A stretch of 64,000 bases of DNA from Bacillota bacterium (GCA_023436225.1 JAEZKA010000025.1:62001-126000), one strand, 5' to 3'. Shown: positions 8,421 through 17,687, counted from the stretch's first letter. Notes: generated from the sequence alone by a model not told the origin. Numbers and translations are program-made.

Positions 8421-9745
8421 GCAAGCACCTCCTTTATAGCGGTTATAAGGTCATCGATTTCTTCCCTGGTATTCATCTCAGTCGCACACCAGAGGATATC
8501 CCCCTGATGCTCCATGGACAGTGGATAGCCGCCAAGAATTCCACGCTGTTCCAGCCCGCTAAGTAATTTATACACATCACCGGTAAAGCCAGTAACAAAT
8601 TCGTTAAAATATTCTCCGTTATATCTCATCGAGAAGCCTTCCAGACCACAGAGTTGCTCTGCCAGATAATGAGCCTTGGACATAGAAAGCTCTGCTGCCT
8701 GCTGTAATCCTCTCCCGCCCATGGCGTCCAGATATATGGCAGCTGTCATTGCACAAAGTGCCTGATTCGAGCAGATATTGCTGGAGGCCTTCTCTCTTCG
8801 TATATGCTGTTCTCTCGCTTGAAGTGTCAAAACAAAGGTTCGGTTCCCCTTATTGTCCGTCGTCTCTCCGACAATGCGTCCGGGAAGTCTTCTCATCAGC
8901 TTTTCTGTAGTTGCCATGAAGCCAAGATATGGTCCGCCGAAGGATAAGGGAATACCAAGAGGCTGACCCTCCCCAACTGCAATGTCAGCTCCATATTCTA
9001 TAGGAGATTTTAGAAGTCCTAAAGAAATGGGATTACAGCTCATGATATACTTTACATCTGTTCCCGAGGTAAGCGCTCCAACCCCGTCGCCGTCCTCAAG
9101 TAAACCGTAGAAATTGGGCTGCTGGATCAGTACACAAGCGGTCTCATCGTCAACCATCTTCTTCAACTGCTCCAGATCTGTTCTCCCTTCCCTCGAAGGT
9201 GCTATCACTACATCGATATCCGTACCACTGCAATAAGTGATAATTGTCTCAATTGTCTGCGGATGAATAGTTGCAGAGATGATTGCCTTCTTCCGCTTAC
9301 GTTCCTTACACATAATGACTGCCTCTGCTGCAGCAGTAGCCCCGTCGTATACCGAAGCATTGGATACGTCCATTCCTGTCAGCTCACAGATCATAGTCTG
9401 ATATTCAAAGATGGACTGCAGAATACCCTGGCTTATTTCCGCCTGATAAGGAGTATACGCGGTAACAAATTCCTCCTTGGAGGTAATCTGGCTTACAATG
9501 GAAGGAATATAGTGATTGTATGCGCCGGCTCCACGAAAGATAGAATGGAACACTTTATTCTTAGCTGCGATTCCGGTCATCTTTCTCCGGACCTCGAACT
9601 CGGATAAACCCTTGTTCAGCTTCAGTCCTTCCTCCAGATAGACCTCCTTCGGAATTGCCAGAAACAGATCGCGGAAGCTTTCTGCTCCGACCGCCTTCAG
9701 CATCTCCTGCTGCTCCTGTAACGTATTCGGTACGTAGGTGCCCAT
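8417..9745 (-). CDS. gcvPA: Glycine dehydrogenase (decarboxylating) subunit 1
   Basis: The 442-residue protein matches the N-terminal half of P protein. It has the FRGAGAYNHYIPSIV motif near residue 70, YTPYQAEISQG and a Glu/Asp-rich aminotransferase-like core, but no PLP lysine, as expected because that lies in subunit 2. It starts 11 bases after gcvH with AAGGAGGTAGC upstream and overlaps gcvPB by four bases. The two subunits form the alpha2-beta2 decarboxylase of the glycine-cleavage complex. Confidence 0.95.
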   Translation of the reverse strand: MGTYVPNTLQEQQEMLKAVGAESFRDLFLAIPKEVYLEEGLKLNKGLSEFEVRRKMTGIAAKNKVFHSIFRGAGAYNHYIPSIVSQITSKEEFVTAYTPYQAEISQGILQSIFEYQTMICELTGMDVSNASVYDGATAAAEAVIMCKERKRKKAIISATIHPQTIETIITYCSGTDIDVVIAPSREGRTDLEQLKKMVDDETACVLIQQPNFYGLLEDGDGVGALTSGTDVKYIMSCNPISLGLLKSPIEYGADIAVGEGQPLGIPLSFGGPYLGFMATTEKLMRRLPGRIVGETTDNKGNRTFVLTLQAREQHIRREKASSNICSNQALCAMTAAIYLDAMGGRGLQQAAELSMSKAHYLAEQLCGLEGFSMRYNGEYFNEFVTGFTGDVYKLLSGLEQRGILGGYPLSMEHQGDILWCATEMNTREEIDDLITAIKEVLA

Positions 9746-9756
9746 ATGCTACCTCC

Positions 9757-10119
9757 TTATGAATTAAGCTCTTTATATTCCTTCTCTGATAAGAGATCCG
9801 CATGGTCGGTAATGTCTTCCACCTCGATAAACCATGCGTCGTAAGCATCGGCATTGATTAATTCTGGATGATCCAATAGCTCCTCATTAATTGCTTTTAC
9901 GGTTCCGGTTACTGGACTGTAGACGCTGGACACTGCCTTTACTGACTCAACATCAGCGAATTCCTCACCAGCTACCACTTCATCACCTACCTCAGGCAAA
10001 TTAACGAATACTAGATCTCCAAGCTGCTTCTGAGCGTAATCGGAGATCCCCACCTTTGCTGTTGTAGCACTATCAAACTGAACCCATTCATGTGATTTTA
10101 AATACGAATATTCCATCAT
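9757..10119 (-). CDS. gcvH: Glycine cleavage system H protein
   Basis: The 120-residue lipoyl-carrier protein starts SYLKSHEWV and carries the lipoylation site Lys61 in DVESVKAVSSVYSPV, followed by the conserved TGTVKAIN hairpin. It shuttles the aminomethyl group from the P protein to GcvT and is reoxidised by the L protein. Two ATG codons stand in tandem; the first is ten bases from GGAGG. It lies 122 bases after gcvT. Confidence 0.95.
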   Translation of the reverse strand: MMEYSYLKSHEWVQFDSATTAKVGISDYAQKQLGDLVFVNLPEVGDEVVAGEEFADVESVKAVSSVYSPVTGTVKAINEELLDHPELINADAYDAWFIEVEDITDHADLLSEKEYKELNS

Positions 10120-10241
10120 CTTATATCAACCTCCAAATATAATATAGTTATTTTCTAAAATGTAATCATAGCTTAGCATATTACTTTTTCAATCAGTTTG
10201 TTCCAATCGGGTACTTCTATATATGAAAACAAAAAATATGA

Positions 10242-11372
10242 CTATTTCATTCGTCTATAGAACGGCAAAGCTACTACCTCGGCGCTAATTCTTCTCCCTC
10301 TTACGTCAACCTCAACCTGTGTTCCCAATTCACTATGGCCAATATTTAATAGAGCCATTGCGATAGGGCGGCCCAGATATGGGCAATGAGTACCGGAGGT
10401 GGTTACTCCGATCTGCTCATTATTATAATATACCGGGCAAGCTTCTCTGGCGATACCTCTTCCAGTAATATTCAGTCCAACTCGGGTCTTCGTCGGTTCC
10501 CCTCTAGCTAGAATTCCTTCTTTTCCGATGAAATCCCCCTTCTCTATCTTCACCGCAAAACCAAGTCCGGTTTCCAGAGGTGATATGGTATCGTCCATCT
10601 CATGTCCATATAGGGGCATCGCCGCTTCCAATCGTAAGGTATCTCTTGCACCAAGTCCGCAGGGAATTAGTACATAATCCTCTGATGAATCCGCTCTCTT
10701 ACGATTGCTTTCCATGTCGTAATTGCCAGCTTCAAGAAGGATCTGCCATAGCTTTGCTGCATCCTCGTTCTTACAATAAAGCTCATAGCCGTCTTCTCCG
10801 GTATAACCCGTCTTTGATACCAGACACGAGATTCCTGCAACCGGGACCTCCTCTCTGAAGCTGTAATATTTGTGCGGGAGTAGCTCCTTGGAAACCAGCT
10901 TGCTAAGGATTTCCATCGATCTCGGTCCCTGAAGAGCCAGCTGTGAGATGTCATCCGAGATATCTGTAAATTCTACATCTCCAACCAGATGTGCCTTTAT
11001 CCAATCCACATCCTTGAAACGATTTGCAGCATTAATTACAATCAAATACTCTTCCGGATTTTTCTGATATACCAAAAGATCATCAACGACTCCTCCACTT
11101 TCATTGCACATCGGACTGTATTTGACCTGCCCGTTATACATATGCCCACAATCATTACTAACTAGGTACTGAACATTCTTCAAGGCATCCTTACCCTTTA
11201 AAAGTACTTCACCCATGTGGGATACATCAAATAATCCGGCCGCTGTTCTTACTGCCATATGCTCGGCAATGACTCCTGTCTCGTATTGAACCGGTAAAAG
11301 ATAGCCGGCGAAGGGAACTATCTTCCCCGCAGCTTTCACATGACAATCATAAAGGTGCGTTTTCCTTTCCAT
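10242..11372 (-). CDS. gcvT: Aminomethyltransferase (glycine cleavage T protein)
   Basis: This tetrahydrofolate-dependent enzyme releases ammonia and makes methylene-THF from the aminomethyl group on GcvH. Visible family motifs are GLFDVSHMGEV, the folate-site region KTGYTGEDGYELYC, the catalytic-Asp motif GLGARDTLRLEA and C-terminal TSGTHCPYLGRPIAMAL. A short charged stretch (NRKRADSSED) sits inside the domain where other GcvT proteins are more compact. The second of two tandem ATG codons (11372) is better spaced from GGGAGG. It is the first gene of the operon and lies directly behind the glycine riboswitch. Confidence 0.95.
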   Translation of the reverse strand: MERKTHLYDCHVKAAGKIVPFAGYLLPVQYETGVIAEHMAVRTAAGLFDVSHMGEVLLKGKDALKNVQYLVSNDCGHMYNGQVKYSPMCNESGGVVDDLLVYQKNPEEYLIVINAANRFKDVDWIKAHLVGDVEFTDISDDISQLALQGPRSMEILSKLVSKELLPHKYYSFREEVPVAGISCLVSKTGYTGEDGYELYCKNEDAAKLWQILLEAGNYDMESNRKRADSSEDYVLIPCGLGARDTLRLEAAMPLYGHEMDDTISPLETGLGFAVKIEKGDFIGKEGILARGEPTKTRVGLNITGRGIAREACPVYYNNEQIGVTTSGTHCPYLGRPIAMALLNIGHSELGTQVEVDVRGRRISAEVVALPFYRRMK

Positions 11373-11462
11373 CATAACCTCCCATTTTGCTTTGCATAAA
11401 GATACACTATATTATATCGATATGCATGATAAGCAATACGCCTTTCTTATCGAAGGATTTTA

Positions 11463-11501
11463 GACAATAAAAAAAGACGTACTGAAAAAATCAATACGCC
11501 T
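11463..11501 (-). terminator. Expression-platform terminator of the glycine riboswitch
   Basis: On the minus strand a ten-pair stem (AGGCGTATTG with CAGTACGTCT, two G-U pairs, T-rich loop) is followed by seven T residues. It sits between the second aptamer and gcvT, where an ON-type glycine riboswitch places its terminator. Confidence 0.85.
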
Positions 11502-11504
11502 CTG

Positions 11505-11676
11505 TTGGTTTACCTGAAAGATTCTCCCCTGCCCTAACTAAGAAGGAACAGGAAATTGCTTCTTCGGTGCCGAATCGCTTTCCAGAGTATCGTCCAGATC
11601 AGGTCCTTTTGCCTGAGAGTTTTCGCATTCCCCTTCGGCGCCGCTACATGTTCAAACGGTCTCTCCCAAATCCTTC
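11505..11676 (-). promoter_or_regulatory. Tandem glycine riboswitch
   Basis: The minus strand shows two aptamer cores in series. The first has GGGAGAGACC, CACCGAAGGGG, ACTCTCAGGCAAAAGGACC and ACTCTGGAAAG. The second repeats the core as GCACCGAAGAAGCAA and GGGGAGAATCTTTCAGGTA. These are the conserved elements of the glycine (gcvT) riboswitch, and glycine-cleavage genes follow. The second aptamer departs more from consensus than the first. Binding of glycine is expected to prevent the terminator at 11463-11501 and turn the operon on. Confidence 0.93.
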
Positions 11677-11719
11677 ATCCGACTATGAGTCCTGTTATTA
11701 TTACAGGTATTATATGAAT

Positions 11720-11748
11720 ATTATAGTATTCTAACCATATAAAGTCAA
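11720..11748 (-). promoter_or_regulatory. Promoter of the glycine-cleavage operon
   Basis: TTGACT (11743-11748) and TATAAT (11720-11725) lie 17 bases apart on the minus strand, just before the riboswitch. A short inverted repeat (CCTGT-N7-ACAGG, 11691-11707) sits at the expected transcript start. Confidence 0.8.
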
Positions 11749-11883
11749 TCCTAACATCAGTATTCCTTCCCCCCTTCCTTACCGTTCTGGCCTTCTGCAA
11801 TCTTACAACAATCCTCCCCTTCATGGAACTTCTATATTGCCCTGTCATATAATACTGTATAAGCAAGAATGGAGGAAGTACCT

Positions 11884-12660
11884 ATGAGCGAATTACTCAA
11901 TATTGATCACCTCAGCTATACCTATCATAGTCTTGAAGGGGAAACACCGGCTCTATTCGATGTTTCTTTTCATGTGATGGATGGTGAATTCTTAAGCGTC
12001 GTAGGACCAAGCGGTTGTGGCAAATCTACTCTGCTTTCTCTGATTGCCGGGCTGATTGAACCAAGCAGCGGTTATATATATATCAATGGCAAGGACATAA
12101 AATCCTCCGGCAAGAACATCGGTTACATGCTACAGAGGGATCAACTACTGGAGTGGCGTAATACTCTCAAGAATATCACCTTAGGTCTGGAAATACAGCA
12201 TAAGCTGTCCGAGAATAGCTATGTTCAAATAAATGAATTGCTTAACACCTATGGTCTTATTACCTTTCAGAATTCCTATCCCTCAAATCTCTCTGGAGGT
12301 ATGAGACAAAGGGCAGCATTAATCCGTACCCTTCTATTGGAGCCGGATATACTCCTATTAGATGAACCTTTTTCTGCCCTGGATTATCAAACGCGTCTGG
12401 AGGTTGCGGATGATATCTGGGGTATTATTCGTAAGGAGAAGAAAACAGCAATACTCATTACCCATGATATCGCCGAAGCCATCAGCATGGCAGACCGAGT
12501 TGTCGTACTATCCAAAAGGCCAGGAACGGTTAAGAAGGTATTTGATATTAAGCTTTCCATTCCCGACCGTACCCCCTTCACCAGTCGTAGTGCCCCTGAG
12601 TTCCAGGAATATTTTAATCTTATATGGAAGGAGTTAACGCACCATGAGCAGGAAGCATAA
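11884..12660 (+). CDS. ABC transporter ATP-binding protein, nitrate/sulfonate/taurine type
   Basis: The 258-residue ATPase has Walker A GPSGCGKSTLL (about 41-51), Q-loop MLQRDQLL, signature NLSGGMRQRAAL, Walker B DILLLDEPFSALD and switch His in ILITHD. The sequence is closest in style to SsuB/TauB/ThiZ, importers for sulfonates, nitrate or pyrimidine precursors. The ATG at 11884 is eight bases after GGAGG; an ATG 15 bases earlier overlaps that site and is less likely. It overlaps the permease gene by 17 bases. No substrate-binding protein gene is adjacent, so the substrate cannot be inferred. Confidence 0.88.
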   Translation: MSELLNIDHLSYTYHSLEGETPALFDVSFHVMDGEFLSVVGPSGCGKSTLLSLIAGLIEPSSGYIYINGKDIKSSGKNIGYMLQRDQLLEWRNTLKNITLGLEIQHKLSENSYVQINELLNTYGLITFQNSYPSNLSGGMRQRAALIRTLLLEPDILLLDEPFSALDYQTRLEVADDIWGIIRKEKKTAILITHDIAEAISMADRVVVLSKRPGTVKKVFDIKLSIPDRTPFTSRSAPEFQEYFNLIWKELTHHEQEA

Positions 12661-13468
12661 CAAAGTAGAAGGCGAAAGCCTGAACGTCTCCGCTGCTCAA
12701 CAGGATTATATCAGAAAGCATCAGCTGCATCTTCGTTGGGTGCGGTTTTATCAGATTCTTATCCTGCTTAGCTTCATCTTTGCCTGGGAGATTACCGCAA
12801 GGCTTGGGATATTGAACTCCTTTGTATTCTCTAGTCCTTCCAGAGTTTTGAAGACAATCATACAGATGACAGCCTCCGGACAGCTATTGTACCATGTGGG
12901 GATCACCCTGCTTGAGACTCTGGGAAGCTTTTTCTTAGTCAATGTACTGGGAATTCTCATAGCAATCATCCTATGGTGGAATCACAGCGTCTCCAAGGTT
13001 CTGGAACCGTATCTGATTGTACTGAACAGTCTTCCAAAATCGGCATTGGCTCCAGTCTTCATCGTATGGTTAGGCAATAACGTAAAGACCATCATCGTAG
13101 CCGCTGTTTCGGTCGCGATCTTTGGAACAGTAATCAATCTATACTCAGATTTCAAGGAGGTAGAGGAGGATAAGATTAAGCTAATCTATACCCTGGGTGG
13201 AAAGAAGAAGGATGTCCTCTATAAGATCATCCTTCCCGGTAATATTCCCTCCATCATCAGTCAGATGAAGGTAAATATCGGGCTCTCTCTGGTAGGTGTA
13301 ATCATCGGAGAATTCCTTGCGGCCAAAGCCGGACTGGGTTATCTCATCATCTATGGCAGTCAGGTCTTTAAGTTGGATTGGGTTATTATGTCGATTGTCA
13401 TTCTGTGTATCGTAGCAACGGGACTATATAAGCTGCTGACCTATTTTGAGAAGAAGGTTTCAAAATAA
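12644..13468 (+). CDS. ABC transporter permease, SsuC/TauC type
   Basis: The 274-residue membrane protein has about six hydrophobic segments and the ABC importer coupling region GGKKKDVLYKIILPGNIPSIISQ. The family is binding-protein-dependent permeases for nitrate, sulfonate, bicarbonate or thiamine precursors. Its start lies inside the ATPase gene, with AAGGAG nine bases upstream. The gene is followed by an inverted repeat rather than by a binding-protein gene, which the importer would need for function; that protein must be encoded elsewhere. Confidence 0.87.
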   Translation: MSRKHNKVEGESLNVSAAQQDYIRKHQLHLRWVRFYQILILLSFIFAWEITARLGILNSFVFSSPSRVLKTIIQMTASGQLLYHVGITLLETLGSFFLVNVLGILIAIILWWNHSVSKVLEPYLIVLNSLPKSALAPVFIVWLGNNVKTIIVAAVSVAIFGTVINLYSDFKEVEEDKIKLIYTLGGKKKDVLYKIILPGNIPSIISQMKVNIGLSLVGVIIGEFLAAKAGLGYLIIYGSQVFKLDWVIMSIVILCIVATGLYKLLTYFEKKVSK

Positions 13469-13515
13469 CGGAGTAAATAATGTATGTCATTGCGCCAATG
13501 TCTGGGCGAACCTAA

Positions 13516-13556
13516 AAGAATAGCTTTTGCAGGATGCTCCTGCAAAAGCCATTCTT
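13516..13556. terminator. Hairpin between convergent permease and chemoreceptor genes
   Basis: AGCTTTTGCAGGA and TCCTGCAAAAGC form a near-perfect stem with a three-base loop, extended by AGAAT/ATTCT across one mismatch. It sits between convergent genes and could end both transcripts, though neither side has a long T run. Confidence 0.5.
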
Positions 13557-13603
13557 CTATCTTCTCCAAATCAATTTGTGATAATCACACTGTTATGTGC
13601 ATG

Positions 13604-15961
13604 TTATTCCGTTATCTGGAAGTTCGCAATCGCTTCCTCCAGCCTTTTTGCCTGTCTGGCAAGCTCTATTGCTGATTGACTCAAGAATTCTACTGAAGTA
13701 ATCTGATTGTTCGCAGTTGCACTTACTTCCTCGGAGGAGGTAGCTGTCTGCTGGGATATCGCGGAGATATTACGGATCGCATCTAAGGTATCATCCTTTG
13801 CATTCTCAATTCCACGAACACCTTCCGATATATTATTCAGGTTATTTACCAGACTTCCGACCTGCTCATTAATATTCTCAAAGTTCTTAACAGTCTTCGT
13901 TAATGACTCCATCTGAGATGCGACTATATCCTTCGCTTTCTTCGCTGAATTCGCTGTAACCCTCGTCTTCTCCTTGATAATGCTTACTACCGTGGTTATC
14001 TGGTTAGAGGCCGTTACGGATTGTTCTGCCAGCTTACGGATCTCTGATGCAACTACCGCAAAGCCACGTCCAGCTTCCCCTGCTCTCGCTGCTTCTATGG
14101 AAGCATTCAGGGATAAGAGGTTCGTCTGATCTGCTATACTGTTAATAACCTCGATAAAGCTTTCAATACTCTTGGATTGCAGCTCCAAATCTTCAATTTC
14201 ATTAATTACTTCTCTCGTTATCTCTGTAGTCGCATTGGACTTATGATTTAAATCATCGATGGTTGTAATACCTTCCCCGACAATTACCTTAGCATCCTTC
14301 GCAATCTGTTCAATCTCATAGGTATTGTTGTACACCTGGTCTATCTTAACGGATAGGTTTGACATCTGAAGTAAGCATTGTTCTGTATCTGTTGCCTGCT
14401 GCACGACGCCCTTCTCAATCTCGTCAATCGCTATGGAGATATCCTTCGTAGATGTGAGAATTTCACTGGAGGTTTCGGAAAGATTATCTGCCGATTCATT
14501 TACCTGGTTACCGACTGTAGCTACCTGCTCAATCAAGCCTCTCATTCCATCCACCATGTTGTTAAGACTATTGGACAGAATTAAGAATTCATCCTTTCGC
14601 TTTGTCCTAAACTTTGTAGTCAGTTTGCCCTGTGCTGCTACCTCGATGGACTTGGACAGCTTTGAAATCTCTGCACCGATGCTTGTTGCAATCAAAGTAC
14701 CAACAAAAAGAGCTAGGATTGAAGCTATAACAATTGCAAGAACAGTCAATAATTTGATGGATTGTGCCTTCGCTAAGATCGTACTCTCAGGAACCAGTGC
14801 ACATACCATTGCCTTCGTAGTTCCAACCTTGCTATAAAGGAATACATAATCCTTACCGTTATACTTCTCATAGGAAACTCCATTTAAATTATGATTATCT
14901 AAGGCTTCCCTGTAATATTCCTGGGAACTAAATACAGAGGTCTCATCCGAATTAGCAAGTGTTTCGTATCCATCATTTGTTACAAATCCAACAATACTAC
15001 CTTCACCAAGCTTAATATTGGATATGGCACGATCAATCTCGGTCTTTGGAATGTCAATAATAATAAAGCCATTATTCTCAGCCATCTTTCGAATGATTGA
15101 GATGGAATAGTTAATTTGCTTATTTCCAAGCTTCTCATCTAAGTAGCTATGGTTGCCTACCCAGACATATCGATCCAGTGCTGAGGATATCGTATTACCT
15201 TCGGGGGATTCAATGAATCTGCTATAGATATCTGCAGGAAGATTACCAACCGAAGAAACTCCCTGACCCTGCTCCCCAATTATATGCATTGAATAGATAA
15301 AGGAATGGGAAGCCTTTGCATTCATCAGCTCATTTTCGACCTTTTCAAAGGCTTCAATATTCTCTGCTTCATTCATTGTATCCGATTTATTATAATAGTT
15401 TTTTATTACCTTGTTATCAGTTAATTCATAGGATTTTTTGGATACCGCATCAACACCCAGAAATATGTAGTCACGTACCGCATTCAATGCGTCTGACGCA
15501 ATTAACTCGTAATTTTGAGTTATTGCTCTAGAAGTTTGATTATAGGAAATAGTACCAAAAACAGCCATCAGTATCACCGGTATAGCAAATCCCATGAACA
15601 GCTTGGTGCGAATACCAGAAAAGTGTCTTAGAAATCCCTTCTGAGGTAAGCTTATCACGTCCTCCTCATTCTCTTGCACCACAAATGTCTTCTTGATAAA
15701 GGATAATCCGGATAGTTTAAAGGCTTTCTCACTGCTCTGTGGTCTAACAGTTTCATCCTTCTTGCCATGTTTGCCGATGAATTTCTTCAATCCCTTCATC
15801 TTCTTAATTTGGGTCGAACTTGTCGTACTATCGACAAGGCTACTCTCCTCAGCAGCCACCTCTTGTGTATTCTCTTCAATCATATTCTCTTCCGACTGCT
15901 TTTTATCATGGATGTTTTCTATTTCCTCAGTCTTGAGAAACCCTTTATCCTCGTCGTACAT
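13604..15961 (-). CDS. Methyl-accepting chemotaxis protein with long cytoplasmic N-terminus
   Basis: This 785-residue receptor has two membrane segments (about 121-140 and 403-428) flanking a roughly 260-residue extracellular sensor that resembles a double-Cache domain. A HAMP region and a signalling domain with the tip ADQTNLLSLNASIEAARAGE follow. The unusual part is an N-terminal stretch of about 118 residues before the first membrane segment. It is acidic at first (rich in Glu, Ser and Thr), then basic, and low in complexity; typical receptors have only a few residues there. No che genes are adjacent. The ligand is unknown. Confidence 0.92.
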   Translation of the reverse strand: MYDEDKGFLKTEEIENIHDKKQSEENMIEENTQEVAAEESSLVDSTTSSTQIKKMKGLKKFIGKHGKKDETVRPQSSEKAFKLSGLSFIKKTFVVQENEEDVISLPQKGFLRHFSGIRTKLFMGFAIPVILMAVFGTISYNQTSRAITQNYELIASDALNAVRDYIFLGVDAVSKKSYELTDNKVIKNYYNKSDTMNEAENIEAFEKVENELMNAKASHSFIYSMHIIGEQGQGVSSVGNLPADIYSRFIESPEGNTISSALDRYVWVGNHSYLDEKLGNKQINYSISIIRKMAENNGFIIIDIPKTEIDRAISNIKLGEGSIVGFVTNDGYETLANSDETSVFSSQEYYREALDNHNLNGVSYEKYNGKDYVFLYSKVGTTKAMVCALVPESTILAKAQSIKLLTVLAIVIASILALFVGTLIATSIGAEISKLSKSIEVAAQGKLTTKFRTKRKDEFLILSNSLNNMVDGMRGLIEQVATVGNQVNESADNLSETSSEILTSTKDISIAIDEIEKGVVQQATDTEQCLLQMSNLSVKIDQVYNNTYEIEQIAKDAKVIVGEGITTIDDLNHKSNATTEITREVINEIEDLELQSKSIESFIEVINSIADQTNLLSLNASIEAARAGEAGRGFAVVASEIRKLAEQSVTASNQITTVVSIIKEKTRVTANSAKKAKDIVASQMESLTKTVKNFENINEQVGSLVNNLNNISEGVRGIENAKDDTLDAIRNISAISQQTATSSEEVSATANNQITSVEFLSQSAIELARQAKRLEEAIANFQITE

Positions 15962-16298
15962 TACTCATTCCTCCAAAATCCGTATCAAGTCAATTGGTTA
16001 AAATCATAAAAATTTATTATCTTAAATGTAGCATTATATAACAAATATTTATACCAATTACTTCTATTATTGTCAATACAAAATACTAATTACCTTTACT
16101 TTCCATTCCTATGTCTCTGGTAAGTGAATCCATTGCTATTAGATCAGCAATCCTATTAAACGGGCTTACCAAAATTAGTCCGTATATTATAAACTTTTTA
16201 TAAACCAATAATTAACAAATTATAATATATAAGTATTGCGAAAAGCTTTACTCTCTAGTAGAATAGACTTATAACCATGAATTGGGAGGGAATTATAC
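15962..16298. other. AT-rich intergenic region between divergent genes
   Basis: This region lies between the chemoreceptor and the first degV gene, which are transcribed apart. It holds the promoters of both genes, but I see no repeat or RNA element in it. GGGAGGG serves as ribosome-binding site for degV. Confidence 0.5.
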
Positions 16299-17168
16299 AT
16301 GAAAAACTTCATTATTACTGCCGACTCAAACTCAGATTTATTGGATGATTATATAAAAGAAAAAAAGATTGGTATCATACCTCATTATTATGATCTTGAA
16401 GGAATTACTTATGGCGATGAGATTAATCTGACACCAAAGGAATTCTATGATAAGATGCGTAAAGGTCTCATGCCTACGACAATGGCAAGTAACCCCGAAG
16501 TAATCCGCAAAACCTTCCAAGGCTATGTTGATCAAGGGCTTGATATATTACATATCAGCTTTTCCTCCGCCCTGAGCGGCGGCTGCAGTAATGTAGCAAG
16601 CGGCGCCAACGAGATCTGTGAGGAGAATCCGGGTGTCAAAATAATCGTACTTGATACCTTGAATGCGTCTATGGGCGAAGGAATGTTTGTCATGAAGGCT
16701 GTGCAAATGAAAGAAGAAGGTAAATCCATCGATGAAATTGCTACCTGGTTAGAGGAGCATAAGCAGGATTTCTGTGTCTATTTTACCGTTGATGATCTGA
16801 ATCACCTTCATCGCGGAGGACGTATCTCAAAAACCACCGCTATCATCGGCTCCATGATTAATATCAAGCCCATCCTGTATGTGAATCCGGAAGGTCAGCT
16901 GGTTGCTAAGTCTACCGCCCGTGGCCGCAAAAAATCCTTAGCTACTATTTGTAACGATATGATTGACTGCATGGGTAAATACAAAGACACAGATGACCCA
17001 ATCTGTATCGCCCATGGTGATGCTAAAGAGGATGCTGATTTCTTAGCAGAAATGATACGCGAGAAGCTGCCAAACCGAAAGCTAATAATCAATTATGTCA
17101 GTCCCAGTATCGGTGCCCATTCCGGCCCCGGAGCCATCGGCTTATGCTTTATGGGTGAGAAGAAATAA
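16299..17168 (+). CDS. DegV-family fatty-acid-binding protein
   Basis: The 289-residue protein has the DegV pattern: ITADSNSDL at the N-terminus, a TTMASNP loop, ISFSSALSGGCSN at the fatty-acid carboxylate site and HRGGRISKTTAIIGSMINIKPIL. DegV/FakB proteins present fatty acids to the kinase FakA, which enters them into phospholipid synthesis. No fakA is nearby. A second, more distant DegV gene is at 38017-38853. It is a single-gene transcript ending in a terminator. Confidence 0.92.
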   Translation: MKNFIITADSNSDLLDDYIKEKKIGIIPHYYDLEGITYGDEINLTPKEFYDKMRKGLMPTTMASNPEVIRKTFQGYVDQGLDILHISFSSALSGGCSNVASGANEICEENPGVKIIVLDTLNASMGEGMFVMKAVQMKEEGKSIDEIATWLEEHKQDFCVYFTVDDLNHLHRGGRISKTTAIIGSMINIKPILYVNPEGQLVAKSTARGRKKSLATICNDMIDCMGKYKDTDDPICIAHGDAKEDADFLAEMIREKLPNRKLIINYVSPSIGAHSGPGAIGLCFMGEKK

Positions 17169-17205
17169 GACTGAATTACATATAATTATTATCTATATAT
17201 AAATT

Positions 17206-17278
17206 GACCTTCGAGTATTGATAAATTCTCCACCTATTTTACTAGTGAAGAATACCTCATCATCGAAGGTCTATTTTA
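17206..17278 (+). terminator. Terminator after degV
   Basis: GACCTTCGA (17206-17214) pairs with TCGAAGGTC (17263-17271), with partial pairing inside the loop, and TATTTTA follows. Confidence 0.65.
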
Positions 17279-17373
17279 ATCTAAAGAAAGATAAAATAAT
17301 CCTTGAAATTTCATAAGCTTTATAATAGAATAGTTGAGTAGCCTGCTTCAAAGGTTAATAAAATTATCTCTAT

Positions 17374-17446
<73 letters not shown>

Positions 17447-17482
17447 TTTTTGTTTGCCAGAAAAAGCAATTTATTAAACCAT

Positions 17483-17511
17483 AAAGTACTCTGAAGCGAG
17501 TACTTTTTATT
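17483..17511 (+). terminator. Terminator downstream of tRNA-Thr
   Basis: AAAGTACTC and GAGTACTTT form a nine-pair stem with a six-base loop, followed by TTTAT. Two direct GGGGACT repeats 11 bases apart follow at 17516 and 17527. Confidence 0.7.
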
Positions 17512-17633
17512 AGTTGGGGACTTTTAGGGGACTCAGCTCTCAGTTAAGACCGGTTTACTTATTCCGCAAAATATGACACTTTATACCATAATCAGCATAA
17601 AATAATAATAAATACTTGTTTGGAGTGAATAAT

Positions 17634-17687
17634 ATGGGTTGTTGTTTTTGTAATCGCCGTAGGCGCCGTAGACGTAGATGTTGTTAA
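17634..17687 (+). CDS. Cys/Arg micropeptide, 17 residues
   Basis: This short frame encodes MGCCFCNRRRRRRRRCC: a CCxC cluster, eight consecutive arginines and a terminal Cys pair. GGAG lies eight bases before the ATG and an intrinsic terminator begins 27 bases after the stop, so it has the parts of a complete small gene. The arginine codons alternate (CGC, CGT, AGG, AGA), so this is not a simple triplet expansion. Four of the five Cys codons are in pairs, suggesting metal or disulfide chemistry, and the Arg8 run suggests binding to nucleic acid or to acidic membranes. I do not recognise the family. It could instead be an RNA gene whose frame is accidental. Confidence 0.5.
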   Translation: MGCCFCNRRRRRRRRCC

